Assembly (NCBI RefSeq): GCF_003205195.1
Contig: NZ_QJRY01000004.1
Coordinates: 124,001 to 188,000 of the forward strand
Reading direction: 5' to 3'
DNA from: Peteryoungia wuzhouensis
GTDB lineage: Bacteria; Pseudomonadota; Alphaproteobacteria; Rhizobiales; Rhizobiaceae
DNA length: 64,000 nucleotides
The notes under the pieces were generated by a model, which saw only the letters and a program-made list of their open reading frames with translations, did not search any database and had not been told where the DNA came from. Positions 12,558 through 21,122 of this stretch are shown one piece after another. Within the stretch, counting starts at the first letter, position 1, and each line of letters begins with the position of its first letter. The position numbers and the translations under genes were made by a program.

Positions 12558-14084
12558 TCAGCGCTTGGCGGTCAGGCCGACCAGCGCCGTCACCGTATCG
12601 GTGTCACCGGCCGACTTGTAATCGTTGCGCTCATAGGTCAGGTCGGCCGTCGCATCGAGATAGCGATTGATCTTCCAGGTCAAACCGGCCCCAGCATTGT
12701 AAACCGTCTTGTCTGCCGATGCGCCCGCGTCGTCGTAGCGGCTCAGCGACGTGCCGCCGGTCAGCCGTGCGACGAGATTGCTGCGCAGCTCGTGGGCAAG
12801 GCTGACGTCGAGGCTGTGCACGCTTGCACCGCTGACGCCGGCCGCAGTCGAGGGATCGAGGGTCGTGGCGAGCGTCACGTCGACCGTTGTGCCCTCGCGC
12901 GGCGACCAGAAGAGGTTGCCATCCACCGTGACTGCGGAAAGATCGGCGAGACGGCTGTCGTCGAAGCGCTGCTGCTCGTAGCCGACCGCGATTTCGCCGC
13001 GCAGCTTTTCGCCGAGATCGACCGCCACGCCGGTCTTTGCGCCGTAAATGTCGGCCGAGCGGCGATAACCGCTGGAATCGACGCTGTCGTCATAGATCAG
13101 CTTGCCGGTGGTCGCTTCGACGAAGGGTGTGAGTGCGGTTGAGAGCTCCACGCCGAGGCGCGCGCTGATCGTCGCACGGGTGCGGTCACGGTCGCTGCGG
13201 TCGACGGTGGTGCCGTTGGAGAGTTCGGCGTCGGAGTACAGATAACGACTGGCCTTGGTGGCGATCGAGCCGCGCAGCAGGCCAAAATCGCGCTCGACCG
13301 AGACGCCGCCGTCGAACTGGTGCACGCCCGACTGGACGCTGGCACCCGAGATGGCGTTCGGATCGTTGGTGTCCTCGCGGCTGAAGCTGTAGGCGCCGGT
13401 GATGTTGGCAATGGTGTCGTCGGCGAGATCGAGCCGCAGGTTGGCGTCGATCCGGGCGCGGGGCTTGTCGGCGCCGTCACCCGACAGCGTTTCCTGCCAT
13501 GCGCCTTCGCCGCCGATGGTCAATTCATGGCGGGACCAGTCGGAGGTGAGCGTACCCTTGAGGCCGGTTTCCGAGAAAACCCGCCGCTCACTGCCGGTTG
13601 CCGTCTTTTCCCGTTCAATGCCGATCTGCTGGTTGAGTGCGGGGCGCAGCACCAGCGTGCCGAGACGGATGCCCATGTCTCGCTCGTCATCGCGGCGAAT
13701 ACGGGCGGTAGCCGGGTTGTCGAGACGGGTTTCCCGGAGGTTCTGGCGGCCGAAATCGTCGTCCAGCGGCGCGATATCGGCATTTTCAACCGCCGGCTCC
13801 AGGAGCGGCGCAGGTGCTGCGGTCGCTGTTGTCGTCGGGTCGGTCACGACATTGGCGGCAGTCGGGTCCGTCGGCCCGGTCAGGGGCTCGGTGTCCGCAG
13901 AGGTGAGCAGAGTGCCATTGGCAGCCGTCAGCCGGTTTGGCGCAGCCACCGGGTTCGCCGTCACAGCCTGTTGGGCGGCAAGCGGCAAGGGCAGGGCAAA
14001 GACATGGGCGGCCAGCAAAGCGGCCATGCCGCGCAGCCCGAGGCGCTTGGCGCCCCGCAATCCCATCTTGCCATTCACTATCAT
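12558..14084 (-). CDS. Outer-membrane beta-barrel protein (putative porin, BBP2-like)
   Basis: A 508-residue protein with a signal peptide (about 1-38, ending LAAQQA), a low-complexity Thr/Ala/Pro-rich linker to about residue 105, and then about 400 residues of alternating hydrophobic and polar strands rich in aromatic ends, such as ITGAYSFSRED, LRGEIAVGYEQQRFDD and DATADLTYERNDY. The last strand ends in a terminal region GLTAKR. This pattern suits a barrel of about 18 or more strands of the putative beta-barrel porin 2 type. The cargo is unknown; in rhizobia such proteins are sometimes near polysaccharide genes, and galU is the convergent neighbour. The start ATG at 14084 has only a weak ribosome-binding site; an ATG six codons later is possible. 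Confidence 0.7.
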   Translation of the reverse strand: MIVNGKMGLRGAKRLGLRGMAALLAAHVFALPLPLAAQQAVTANPVAAPNRLTAANGTLLTSADTEPLTGPTDPTAANVVTDPTTTATAAPAPLLEPAVENADIAPLDDDFGRQNLRETRLDNPATARIRRDDERDMGIRLGTLVLRPALNQQIGIEREKTATGSERRVFSETGLKGTLTSDWSRHELTIGGEGAWQETLSGDGADKPRARIDANLRLDLADDTIANITGAYSFSREDTNDPNAISGASVQSGVHQFDGGVSVERDFGLLRGSIATKASRYLYSDAELSNGTTVDRSDRDRTRATISARLGVELSTALTPFVEATTGKLIYDDSVDSSGYRRSADIYGAKTGVAVDLGEKLRGEIAVGYEQQRFDDSRLADLSAVTVDGNLFWSPREGTTVDVTLATTLDPSTAAGVSGASVHSLDVSLAHELRSNLVARLTGGTSLSRYDDAGASADKTVYNAGAGLTWKINRYLDATADLTYERNDYKSAGDTDTVTALVGLTAKR

Positions 14085-14208
14085 CTGTCCGCCCGGCGCT
14101 CCGTCATGCTTACCGAAAGGTAAAGCCTGGTGGTTAATGATTGGTTTCGGTGCTGTGCGTCGATCGGGCCTGATTTACAGGCGTTGCCAAACGCAGTATG
14201 GGACGGCC

Positions 14209-15204
14209 ATGATCAAGCGCGCCGTCAATCTCGTCGAAGCCAGTGCCACCCAGTCCGCGATCCGCGTGGTCGCGACCGAGCGGGAGGGGCTGCAGGTCCT
14301 GGAAGATGCGCTGGCGGGACCGCTGGCGGCTCCCTTCGGCAATGCCGTCAAGGCAATCGGCGACATCACCGGCCGTGTCATCGTCACGGGTGTCGGCAAG
14401 AGTGGCCATATCGGCTCGAAGATTGCCGCAACCTTCGCCTCGACCGGCACGCCCGCCTTCTTCGTGCATCCGGCAGAAGCCAATCACGGCGATCTCGGCA
14501 TGATCGCCCAGGATGATGCGATCCTCGCGATCTCCTGGGGTGGCGAAACGGTCGAGCTGCAGGGCATCCTCAACTATTCGCGGCGCTTTTCCATTCCCCT
14601 CATCGCCATCACATCGGGCGAGACCTCGACGCTGGCCCGCAATGCCGATGTCGTGCTTCTGATGCCGAAGGTGCAGGAGGCCTGCCCGCATGGCCTGGCG
14701 CCGACGTCTTCCGCCGTGCTGCAGCTTGCCATCGGGGATGCCATTGCGATTGCGCTTCTGGAGGCGCGCGGCTTCAGCCCCAGCGATTTCCGCACCTTCC
14801 ATCCCGGCGGCAAGCTGGGGGCGGCGCTCACCCATGTGCGCGACATCATGCATACCGGCGATCGGCTGCCGCTGGTGCCGCTCGGCACGTCGATGCCGGA
14901 GGCGGTCAAGACCTTGTCGCACAAACGCTTCGGCTGTGTCGGTGTGGTCGATGGCCAGGGCAAGCTCTGCGGCATCGTGACCGAAGGCGACATGGCCCGC
15001 AATCTGGCGCGGGATCTCTCGGTGCTCAACGTCGAAGACGTGATGACCCGCAATCCGAAGGTGATCCAGGGCGATGCGCTCGCCACCACGGCAGCGGCCA
15101 CGATCAACAAGCTCGGCATCGGCGCGCTGATGGTGGTCGATGATCAGGATCAGCCGATCGGCCTCATACACTTCCACGATTTGCTGCGCATCGGCGTTGC
15201 CTGA
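14209..15204 (+). CDS. kdsD: KpsF/GutQ-type arabinose-5-phosphate isomerase
   Basis: A 331-residue enzyme that converts ribulose 5-phosphate to arabinose 5-phosphate, the first step to the LPS sugar KDO. The SIS domain (about 45-185) carries GVGKSGHIGSKIAATF and the SWGGET phosphosugar motif, and two CBS repeats fill the C-terminal third (about 210-325, with RDIMHTGD and VEDVMTRNPK). The reading frame is open far upstream to 13399, across the divergent barrel gene, but the family begins at the ATG at 14209, preceded by GGGACGG. Cytoplasmic. Convergent with nfeD. Confidence 0.9.
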   Translation: MIKRAVNLVEASATQSAIRVVATEREGLQVLEDALAGPLAAPFGNAVKAIGDITGRVIVTGVGKSGHIGSKIAATFASTGTPAFFVHPAEANHGDLGMIAQDDAILAISWGGETVELQGILNYSRRFSIPLIAITSGETSTLARNADVVLLMPKVQEACPHGLAPTSSAVLQLAIGDAIAIALLEARGFSPSDFRTFHPGGKLGAALTHVRDIMHTGDRLPLVPLGTSMPEAVKTLSHKRFGCVGVVDGQGKLCGIVTEGDMARNLARDLSVLNVEDVMTRNPKVIQGDALATTAAATINKLGIGALMVVDDQDQPIGLIHFHDLLRIGVA

Positions 15205-15221
15205 CGCAAGCTTCTGCTTGA

Positions 15222-15680
15222 TCAGGCCTCATCCACCGTCAAATCACGGCCATTGCTCGCGACGACGCGAACCTGTGTGCCGGCCGCGAGATCCGGGCCG
15301 GAGACGATCCAGAACGTATCGTCCAGGCGGATGCGGCCGCGGCCTTCGCGGATCGGCTCGGCGAGCGTCGCGGTGCGGCCGATGAGGCTCGCGCCGCGCT
15401 GGTTGAGAAGCGGTTCGTCGCTGCCGACATCCGTGCGACCGTAATAGCGGCGTCCGGCGAGCGTGAAGAGCACGGCTGCCACGGCGAAGAACAGGGCCTG
15501 CACCTGCCAGGCCCAGGCGGCAAAGTCCCAGAGCAGCAGCGAGACTGCACCTGTCGCCAGGGCCGCAAGGCCGATCCAGACGAGAAAGACGCCCGGCATC
15601 AGCAATTCGGCGGCCAGCAACAGCATGCCGAGTATCCACCAGCTCCACGGACCGAGTTCGGCAATGATGCGGGCGATCAT
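15222..15680 (-). CDS. NfeD-like membrane protein
   Basis: A 152-residue protein with two to three transmembrane segments (about 10-30, 33-50 and 57-75) and a C-terminal OB-fold domain (about 90-150, with LIGRTATLAEPI and GRIRLDDTFWIVSG). This is the short, ClpP-domain-free NfeD type that pairs with SPFH/band-7 proteins. Its ATG is two bases after the qmcA stop; a GTG at 15684-15686 overlapping that stop is an equally possible start. The pair is thought to organise membrane microdomains or protein quality control. Confidence 0.9.
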   Translation of the reverse strand: MIARIIAELGPWSWWILGMLLLAAELLMPGVFLVWIGLAALATGAVSLLLWDFAAWAWQVQALFFAVAAVLFTLAGRRYYGRTDVGSDEPLLNQRGASLIGRTATLAEPIREGRGRIRLDDTFWIVSGPDLAAGTQVRVVASNGRDLTVDEA

Positions 15681-15682
15681 GC

Positions 15683-16699
15683 TCACGTCTCGCTGGAGGG
15701 GGCGAAGGGATTGACGGCCGGTGTGGGCCGTGGCGGTGCTGCGACACGCGGCGCGGCCGGCGGTGGTGTCGGCCTTGCCGGCTGGTCGCCGAAGACCTCA
15801 CGCGCGATTGCGCCGATGCCGCCCAAGGTGCCGACCAGTGCCGAGGCTTCCATCGGCATCAGCACGATCTTGGAATTGTTCGCCGTGCCGATGGCGGTCA
15901 TGGCTTCCGTGTATTTTTGTGCGACGAAGTAATTGATGGCATTGAGGTCACCGGCGGCGATCGCTTCCGAGACCATGCGGGTCGCCTTGGCTTCGGCTTC
16001 CGCCAGGCGCTCGCGGGCTTCGGCCTCGCGGTAGGCGGCCTCGCGCTGGCCTTCGGCTTCGAGGATCGCCGACTGCTTGGCGCCCTCGGCGCGCAGGATC
16101 TGGGCGTTGCGGAAACCTTCTGCTTCCAGGACCTGGGCGCGCTTCTCACGCTCGGCCTTCATCTGGCGGCCCATGGCATCGACGAGGTCGACCGGCGGCT
16201 GGATGTCCTTGATTTCGACGCGCGTGACCTTGATGCCCCAGGGACGCACGGCCTCGTCGACAACCTTCAGCAGGCGGTCGTTGATCACCTCGCGGTTGGA
16301 CAGCAGCTCGTCGAGGTCCATGGAGCCCATCACCGAGCGGATATTGGTCATGGTGAGGTTCAGGATGGCGTTTTCGAGATTGGCCACCTGATAGGCCGCT
16401 TCGGCGGCATTCAGCACCTGATAGAAGGCCACCGCATCGGCAGAGACGGAGGCGTTGTCCTTGGTGATGACCTCCTGGGTCGGCACATCAAGCACCTGTT
16501 CCATGACATTCATCTTCGAACCGATGCGCTCGATGAAAGGCACGATCAGATTGAGGCCGGGTTCCAGCGTGCGGGTGTAGCGGCCAAATCGCTCGATTGT
16601 GTAGCGATACCCCTGTGGCACGGTCTTGATGCCGGCAAACAGAACGAGGACGACCAGGGCCACCAGTGCGATGACGACAATATCCGGACCTGCGAGCAT
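15683..16699 (-). CDS. qmcA: SPFH/band-7 domain membrane protein (QmcA-like)
   Basis: A 338-residue protein with an N-terminal membrane anchor (about 5-23), a band-7/SPFH domain (about 25-200, with [19 protein letters not shown] and the ALxNIIG-like [15 protein letters not shown]), a long Ala/Glu-rich coiled coil (about 195-265) and a proline-rich tail. It is the stomatin/prohibitin-like partner of the NfeD protein encoded just downstream. The start is the ATG at 16699, with GGGAGAA upstream. First gene of a two-gene unit. Confidence 0.92.
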   Translation of the reverse strand: MLAGPDIVVIALVALVVLVLFAGIKTVPQGYRYTIERFGRYTRTLEPGLNLIVPFIERIGSKMNVMEQVLDVPTQEVITKDNASVSADAVAFYQVLNAAEAAYQVANLENAILNLTMTNIRSVMGSMDLDELLSNREVINDRLLKVVDEAVRPWGIKVTRVEIKDIQPPVDLVDAMGRQMKAEREKRAQVLEAEGFRNAQILRAEGAKQSAILEAEGQREAAYREAEARERLAEAEAKATRMVSEAIAAGDLNAINYFVAQKYTEAMTAIGTANNSKIVLMPMEASALVGTLGGIGAIAREVFGDQPARPTPPPAAPRVAAPPRPTPAVNPFAPSSET

Positions 16700-16832
16700 G
16701 ACGTGATTTTCTCCCCATTCGGCCGAGAACGGCCACCCATCATGGCGCTAACATCGGGATATGACGGGGGGATTGCAAGTGCCATTGCACGGTCCGGCGT
16801 GAATGCGGGTCATGCCAAGCCCGAGAAAGACA

Positions 16833-16858
16833 AAAGGCGGAGGGTGTCCTCCGCCTTT
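16833..16858 (-). terminator. Terminator of the first chemoreceptor gene
   Basis: Perfect 11-base stem AAAGGCGGAGG / CCTCCGCCTTT with a four-base loop, 45 bases past the chemoreceptor stop. On the minus strand the stem runs into CCTTTTG. Confidence 0.75.
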
Positions 16859-16902
16859 GATCCATTGGCCAACTTCTGCAGCCGTCGTGACGGCTGGGCT
16901 TG

Positions 16903-18873
16903 TCAGAACTCTTCCCAGTTGTCCTGCGCGACCGCGGCATTGCCGTGGGCGCGCGGGGCAGGGGCTGCGGCTCTCGCAGGCTGTGCCGGTGCACGCGGTG
17001 CAGCAGGGCGTGCGGCGGCGGCCGGCTGGCTGGGCCGCGCCATGGCGCGCGCGGTGTCGCGGAGTGCACCGGCCTGCGCTGTCTGGACACCATCGATCTG
17101 GAAGTGCGAGATCAGGTCGCGGAGCTTGGCGGCTTCGGCAGCGAGTGCGCCGGAGGCGGCATTCGATTCCTCGACCATGGCGGCGTTTTGCTGGGTCGTC
17201 TGGTCCATCGCGTTGACGGCGTGGTTGACTTCGGAGAGGCCGGTCGCCTGCTCCTTCGCCGAGATCGCGATCGCATCCATATGGGTGTTCATCTCGCTGA
17301 TGAAGCCGCCGATGGTGCGCAGCGCTTCGCCCGTCTTGCGGACGAGATCGACGCCGCCGGCGACTTCCGCCGAGGAGTTCTGGATGAGCGCCTTGATTTC
17401 CTTCGCAGCATTGGCCGAGCGCTGGGCGAGTTCGCGGACTTCCTGAGCGACGACGGCAAAACCCTTGCCGGCTTCGCCTGCGCGGGCCGCTTCAACGCCA
17501 GCGTTGAGGGCCAGCAGGTTGGTCTGGAAGGCGATTTCGTCGATCACGCCGATGATGTTCGAGATCTGCTGCGAGGACCCTTCGATCCGGCGCATGGCCT
17601 CTTCGGCGCGGGCGACGACTTCCGACGACTGGTTGGCGGAGGTGTTGGCATGGGCGGCGACCGAGCGCGCTTCTTCGGTGCGCTTGGTCGAGTTCACCAC
17701 ATTCGCAGTGATCTCTTCGACGGCTGCGGCCGTTTCTTCCAGCGCCGCCGCCTGCTGCTCGGTGCGCTTGGACAGGTGGTCGGTGCCCGAGGCGATTTCG
17801 CGGGTGCCGGTTTCCATGGTCGCCACGCTGTTGGTGATGCCGGCGAGCGTTTCGTTCAACTGGCGAACCGAGAGGTTGAAGTCGTGACGCAGCTGTTCGA
17901 AATCAGGTGCGAAGGCTTCGTTGATCTGGAAGGCAAGGTCACCCGAGGCGAGACGCTGCAGACCGGCAGCCAGGCCGGAGGTTGCGATGCGCAGGCGCTC
18001 GGCCGCATCGGCTTCCGCACGCTGCTGGTCGGCGATGCGGTTTGCTTCCGCCTTCTGGCGATTGGTCTCGGCTTCGGCTTCAAGGCGCTTGTTGGCGATG
18101 GCGGCCTCGCGGAAGATCTGCATGGACCCGGCCATGCGGCCGATTTCGTCCTTGCCACCCTGTTCAATCACGACATCCAGATCACCATTGGCCAGGCGGG
18201 ACGTGACGTCTGCCAGTTTGCCAAGCGGGCGGGAAACGAGCTGGAAGTTCAGGAAGCCCATGAGAACAGCGGCGGCGCCGACGACGAGCGATGCGATCAG
18301 GCTGACGCTCTGGACCATGTCCAGGGCCGCATGCTGGGTCGCCGTCGCGGCCGCAGCGCGGCTTGCCATGGAAGACTGCACTGCAGCGAGGCTGGTTTCG
18401 ACCGCTTTGACGTAACGTGCGCCTTCACCCGTCACTTCGATGGCACGGGCGAGTTCAACGGTCTGCGGATCGCGCATCAGGAGGATCTGGCGTTCGACGA
18501 CCTTGGTGGTCCAGTCCGCCACGGAGGCAAAGGCTTCCTTCAGTTTCGGAAGCTCAGCCGGAGACGACTCGGCGAATGTCTTTTCAAGCCTGCTCATGTC
18601 GGCCTTCATCTCGGCCAGGCCGCTGTCCACGGCCGCCGAATACTCGCGGTTGCCGGTGAGCAGGAAGGTCTTCAGATGCATGTCCGTGACAGACAGATCC
18701 GCGGAAAACTCAGTGATGGTGTCTACGAGCTGGTTGACGAGCTCGGTTTCCGCGACCTGGTGATTGGCTTCCAGTGCCCGGTTGTAGATGAAGGTTGACG
18801 ATGCAATGGCGATGGCCGCCAAAATGCCGAAGGCGATGAAGCCCTTGGCGCTGACAGAAAGGTTCTTCAGCAT
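16903..18873 (-). CDS. Methyl-accepting chemotaxis protein with C-terminal CheR-docking peptide
   Basis: A 656-residue chemoreceptor: first membrane segment about 9-29, a helical periplasmic sensing region (about 30-190, four-helix-bundle type), second membrane segment about 190-212, HAMP (about 213-265), a second HAMP-like stretch near 290-350, then the signalling domain with the conserved hairpin tip [20 protein letters not shown]. The last residues are NWEEF after an Ala/Pro-rich flexible linker, matching the xWxxF pentapeptide that recruits CheR or CheB. The start ATG at 18873 gives the family N-terminus [10 protein letters not shown]; upstream frame to 18936 is not expected to be translated. 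It lies 80 bases downstream of a secreted sensor-like gene on the same strand. Ligand unknown. Confidence 0.93.
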   Translation of the reverse strand: MLKNLSVSAKGFIAFGILAAIAIASSTFIYNRALEANHQVAETELVNQLVDTITEFSADLSVTDMHLKTFLLTGNREYSAAVDSGLAEMKADMSRLEKTFAESSPAELPKLKEAFASVADWTTKVVERQILLMRDPQTVELARAIEVTGEGARYVKAVETSLAAVQSSMASRAAAATATQHAALDMVQSVSLIASLVVGAAAVLMGFLNFQLVSRPLGKLADVTSRLANGDLDVVIEQGGKDEIGRMAGSMQIFREAAIANKRLEAEAETNRQKAEANRIADQQRAEADAAERLRIATSGLAAGLQRLASGDLAFQINEAFAPDFEQLRHDFNLSVRQLNETLAGITNSVATMETGTREIASGTDHLSKRTEQQAAALEETAAAVEEITANVVNSTKRTEEARSVAAHANTSANQSSEVVARAEEAMRRIEGSSQQISNIIGVIDEIAFQTNLLALNAGVEAARAGEAGKGFAVVAQEVRELAQRSANAAKEIKALIQNSSAEVAGGVDLVRKTGEALRTIGGFISEMNTHMDAIAISAKEQATGLSEVNHAVNAMDQTTQQNAAMVEESNAASGALAAEAAKLRDLISHFQIDGVQTAQAGALRDTARAMARPSQPAAAARPAAPRAPAQPARAAAPAPRAHGNAAVAQDNWEEF

Positions 18874-18953
18874 ATTTCGATCCAGTCTCGGTCTGAGAGA
18901 ATGTGCAACATCATTTCTTGGCACGGTCGCCCTCATGGCGCCGTGGCGGTCGC

Positions 18954-19562
18954 TCAGGAACCGGCCTGCATGCGTCTTTCGAGTTCCGTCAGGTTCAGTT
19001 CAACCGTGACGGCGCCGATCTTCTTCTTGTCGGCAGAGAGGATTGTGAAGCTCACCTGGTCGCGCCAGATCTTGGCTTCGTCGTCCCATTCCGCTTCATC
19101 GACGAACAGGGCATCGTCGGCCACCGCAAATGTCTTCTGGTACTTGTCTTCGTCTCCCTGCCAGAAATCGCTGGTGACGGAGCTCTGACCGACGTTCAGG
19201 CCGGTCTTGTCCATCACGAAGATCTCGGCATAGAGGCCAAGAGACTTGCCCTGGATGCGGGCGAGGTAGACGGAAAGCGGGCTCGACAGGGTGGCTGCGA
19301 TCAGCGGCTTGTCGGCGGCTTCACGCTCGGCCTTCCACTGGTTGTCCAGCGTGTCGATCTTGTCCTGGGTGAGGTTGTCAAAACGGGCATTCTGGGCTTC
19401 AACCGAGACCTGGACGATTTCAGTATCGATGAATTTGCGCATGTCCTCGATGACGGCGGGCGTCACGAGCTTCGCCACGTCCGGCTTGGGCGGCTCGGCC
19501 AAAACCGAGCCGGCGGACATGATCAGGGCGGCCATTGCTACAGATGTTTTCAGAACACTCAT
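18954..19562 (-). CDS. Secreted PDC/Cache-like sensor-type protein, next to chemoreceptor
   Basis: A 202-residue protein with a signal peptide (about 1-22, ending SVLA-EPP) and a single globular domain. It begins with a long helix (about 27-85) and continues with a beta-sheet section containing [21 protein letters not shown] and [20 protein letters not shown], which resembles the small-ligand PDC/Cache fold of receptor ectodomains. It has no membrane anchor or signalling domain of its own. It precedes the chemoreceptor gene by 80 bases on the same strand with no terminator between, so it may be a soluble periplasmic co-sensor. AGGAG precedes the ATG. Fold assignment is by pattern only. Confidence 0.6.
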   Translation of the reverse strand: MSVLKTSVAMAALIMSAGSVLAEPPKPDVAKLVTPAVIEDMRKFIDTEIVQVSVEAQNARFDNLTQDKIDTLDNQWKAEREAADKPLIAATLSSPLSVYLARIQGKSLGLYAEIFVMDKTGLNVGQSSVTSDFWQGDEDKYQKTFAVADDALFVDEAEWDDEAKIWRDQVSFTILSADKKKIGAVTVELNLTELERRMQAGS

Positions 19563-19962
19563 CAGTGGGTCTCCTCATATTGAGAAGAATTCTAGCATCC
19601 ATTGTTAAATGGTCTCTTAATATAAGAAGATGTGAATCAAAAATTGTAATAAAATTCAAACAGTTGCAATTGATTTCAATCTGGGTAGATGAACTTCACT
19701 CTCTCAAGTTGTTGCTTGCTGGAGATTGGTGTTGAATACCGGACAGGCCAAATGCATTGAATTTGTGCAGGTTAGGCCAAGGCTGCGATGCGCTGGTGGT
19801 GCGGTGACGGGCGTGAGCCATAAAGGTTGCATCGCATAACGGTTGTAGGCGCTGCTCTCTCTGTGTTCGGCCTCTGAACGTTCCCATTCCCATTCCAATA
19901 GGCGTCCGCTGCCGGAAACACGAAGGCCGCCCGAAGGCGGCCTCAAAGGGATTGGATATCGC
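19563..19962. other. 400-base gene-free region with AT-rich segment
   Basis: Between the secreted sensor gene and hemH there is no credible gene. Bases about 19600-19700 are strikingly AT-rich for this window and probably hold the promoter of the minus-strand sensor gene. A short tandem run TTCCCATTCCCATTCC lies at 19881-19896. The right end carries the hemH terminator. Confidence 0.5.
19924..19943 (-). terminator. Stem-loop downstream of hemH
   Basis: Perfect 8-base stem AGGCCGCC / GGCGGCCT with a CGAA loop, 19 bases past the hemH stop on the minus strand. The following T-rich tract (TCGTGTTTCC) is weak. Confidence 0.65.
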
Positions 19963-20997
19963 TCAGGCCCAACCCTGGAGTTCACGGCGCACCACGTTCT
20001 CGATCACGCGCATGCCGTTTTCGCTGTCGTTCAGGCAGGGAATGTGGGTGAACTTCTCGCCGCCATTGTGGAGGAAATCCTCGCCTGCTTCGCCGGCAAT
20101 CTCCTCCAGCGTTTCCAGGCAGTCGGAGACAAAGCCCGGATTGAGGATGGCGATGCGCTTGACGCCGTCCTTGGCCAGTTTCTCCACCGTCTTGTCGGTA
20201 TAGGGCTGCAGCCATTCCTCCGGCCCGAAGCGGGACTGGAAGGTGACCATCAGCTTCTCCTTCTCCCAGCCGAGATGGTCGCGCAGCAGCCGCGTCGTCT
20301 TGTAGCACTGGCAGTGATAGGGATCGCCCTTCATGAAGTAGGACTTCGGAATGCCGTGATACGAGGTGATGACCAGTTCCGGCTCCCAGTCGAGCGTGGC
20401 GAGATGCTCGTTGATCGAGTTGGCCAGTGCTTCGATGTAAACCGGGTCGTCGGCATATTGCGGCACGGTGCGCAGCGCCGGCTGCCAGCGCATCTTCAGG
20501 AGCGCCTTGAAGGCCTCGTCATTGACCGTCGCCGTGGTGGCTGCCGCATATTGCGGATAGAGCGGATAGATCAGGATCCGCTCGCAACCGGCCTTCTGCA
20601 TTTCGTTCATCTTGGCCTGGATCGCCGGCTGGCCGTAGCGCATCGCCCAGTCGACATGCACGTTCGGCAGGTCCTTCAGCGCGGTCGCCAGCTTTTCCGC
20701 CTGGCTGCGGGTGTAGGTGCGCAGATAGCTTTCGTCGAGGTCCTTGTTCCAGATCTCCTCATAGGCCTTGCCGACCTTCTGCGGGCGCTTGTTCAATACG
20801 ATGCCGTAAAGGATCGGATACCAGAACCAGCGGGACCACTCGATGACGCGCTTGTCCGTCAGGAATTCCTCGAGATAGCGGCGCATGGACTTGTAGTCGG
20901 TGCCGTCGGGGGTGCCGAGGTTGACGAGGAGCACGCCGACCTTGCCGAACTTGACGGGCGGATGGTCGGAGGGCCAGTGGGCGGGCATTGCGGTCAT
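19963..20997 (-). CDS. hemH: Ferrochelatase
   Basis: A 344-residue enzyme that inserts ferrous iron into protoporphyrin IX, the last step of haem synthesis. The metal-delivering histidine is H214 in ITSYHGIPKSY and the conserved acidic residue is E295 in SDCLETLEEI. The N-terminal VLLVNLGTPDG motif is typical. The ATG at 20997 lacks a strong ribosome-binding site, and an ATG three codons later is possible. Peripheral inner-membrane or cytoplasmic. Alone in its unit: a terminator closes it and another lies upstream. Confidence 0.96.
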   Translation of the reverse strand: MTAMPAHWPSDHPPVKFGKVGVLLVNLGTPDGTDYKSMRRYLEEFLTDKRVIEWSRWFWYPILYGIVLNKRPQKVGKAYEEIWNKDLDESYLRTYTRSQAEKLATALKDLPNVHVDWAMRYGQPAIQAKMNEMQKAGCERILIYPLYPQYAAATTATVNDEAFKALLKMRWQPALRTVPQYADDPVYIEALANSINEHLATLDWEPELVITSYHGIPKSYFMKGDPYHCQCYKTTRLLRDHLGWEKEKLMVTFQSRFGPEEWLQPYTDKTVEKLAKDGVKRIAILNPGFVSDCLETLEEIAGEAGEDFLHNGGEKFTHIPCLNDSENGMRVIENVVRRELQGWA

Positions 20998-21060
20998 TGG
21001 GGTATCCTGATGATTTGCTGCAGGGAAGCAATACGTCGAAAGATGGCACTGGGATCATCT

Positions 21061-21100
21061 GATAAAAGCAAAAGCCGGCCCGGGGAAGCCCGGACCGGCT
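21061..21100 (-). terminator. Terminator of the 5'-nucleotidase gene
   Basis: A 12-base stem AGCCGGCCCGGG / CCCGGACCGGCT (one mismatch) at 21073-21100. On the minus strand it is followed by TTTTGCTTTTATC. It lies 22 bases past the nucleotidase stop. Confidence 0.85.
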
Positions 21101-21122
21101 GGTGATCCTGCGGCGAACCGTC

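Noticed and set aside
13399..14208. Long N-terminal extension of the KpsF-type isomerase
   Set aside because: It would overlap the whole first half of the divergent barrel gene; the family starts at 14209.
19881..19896. TTCCCATTCCCATTCC short tandem run
   Set aside because: Only two and a half copies of a six-base unit; no sign of a CRISPR or a longer repeat array.
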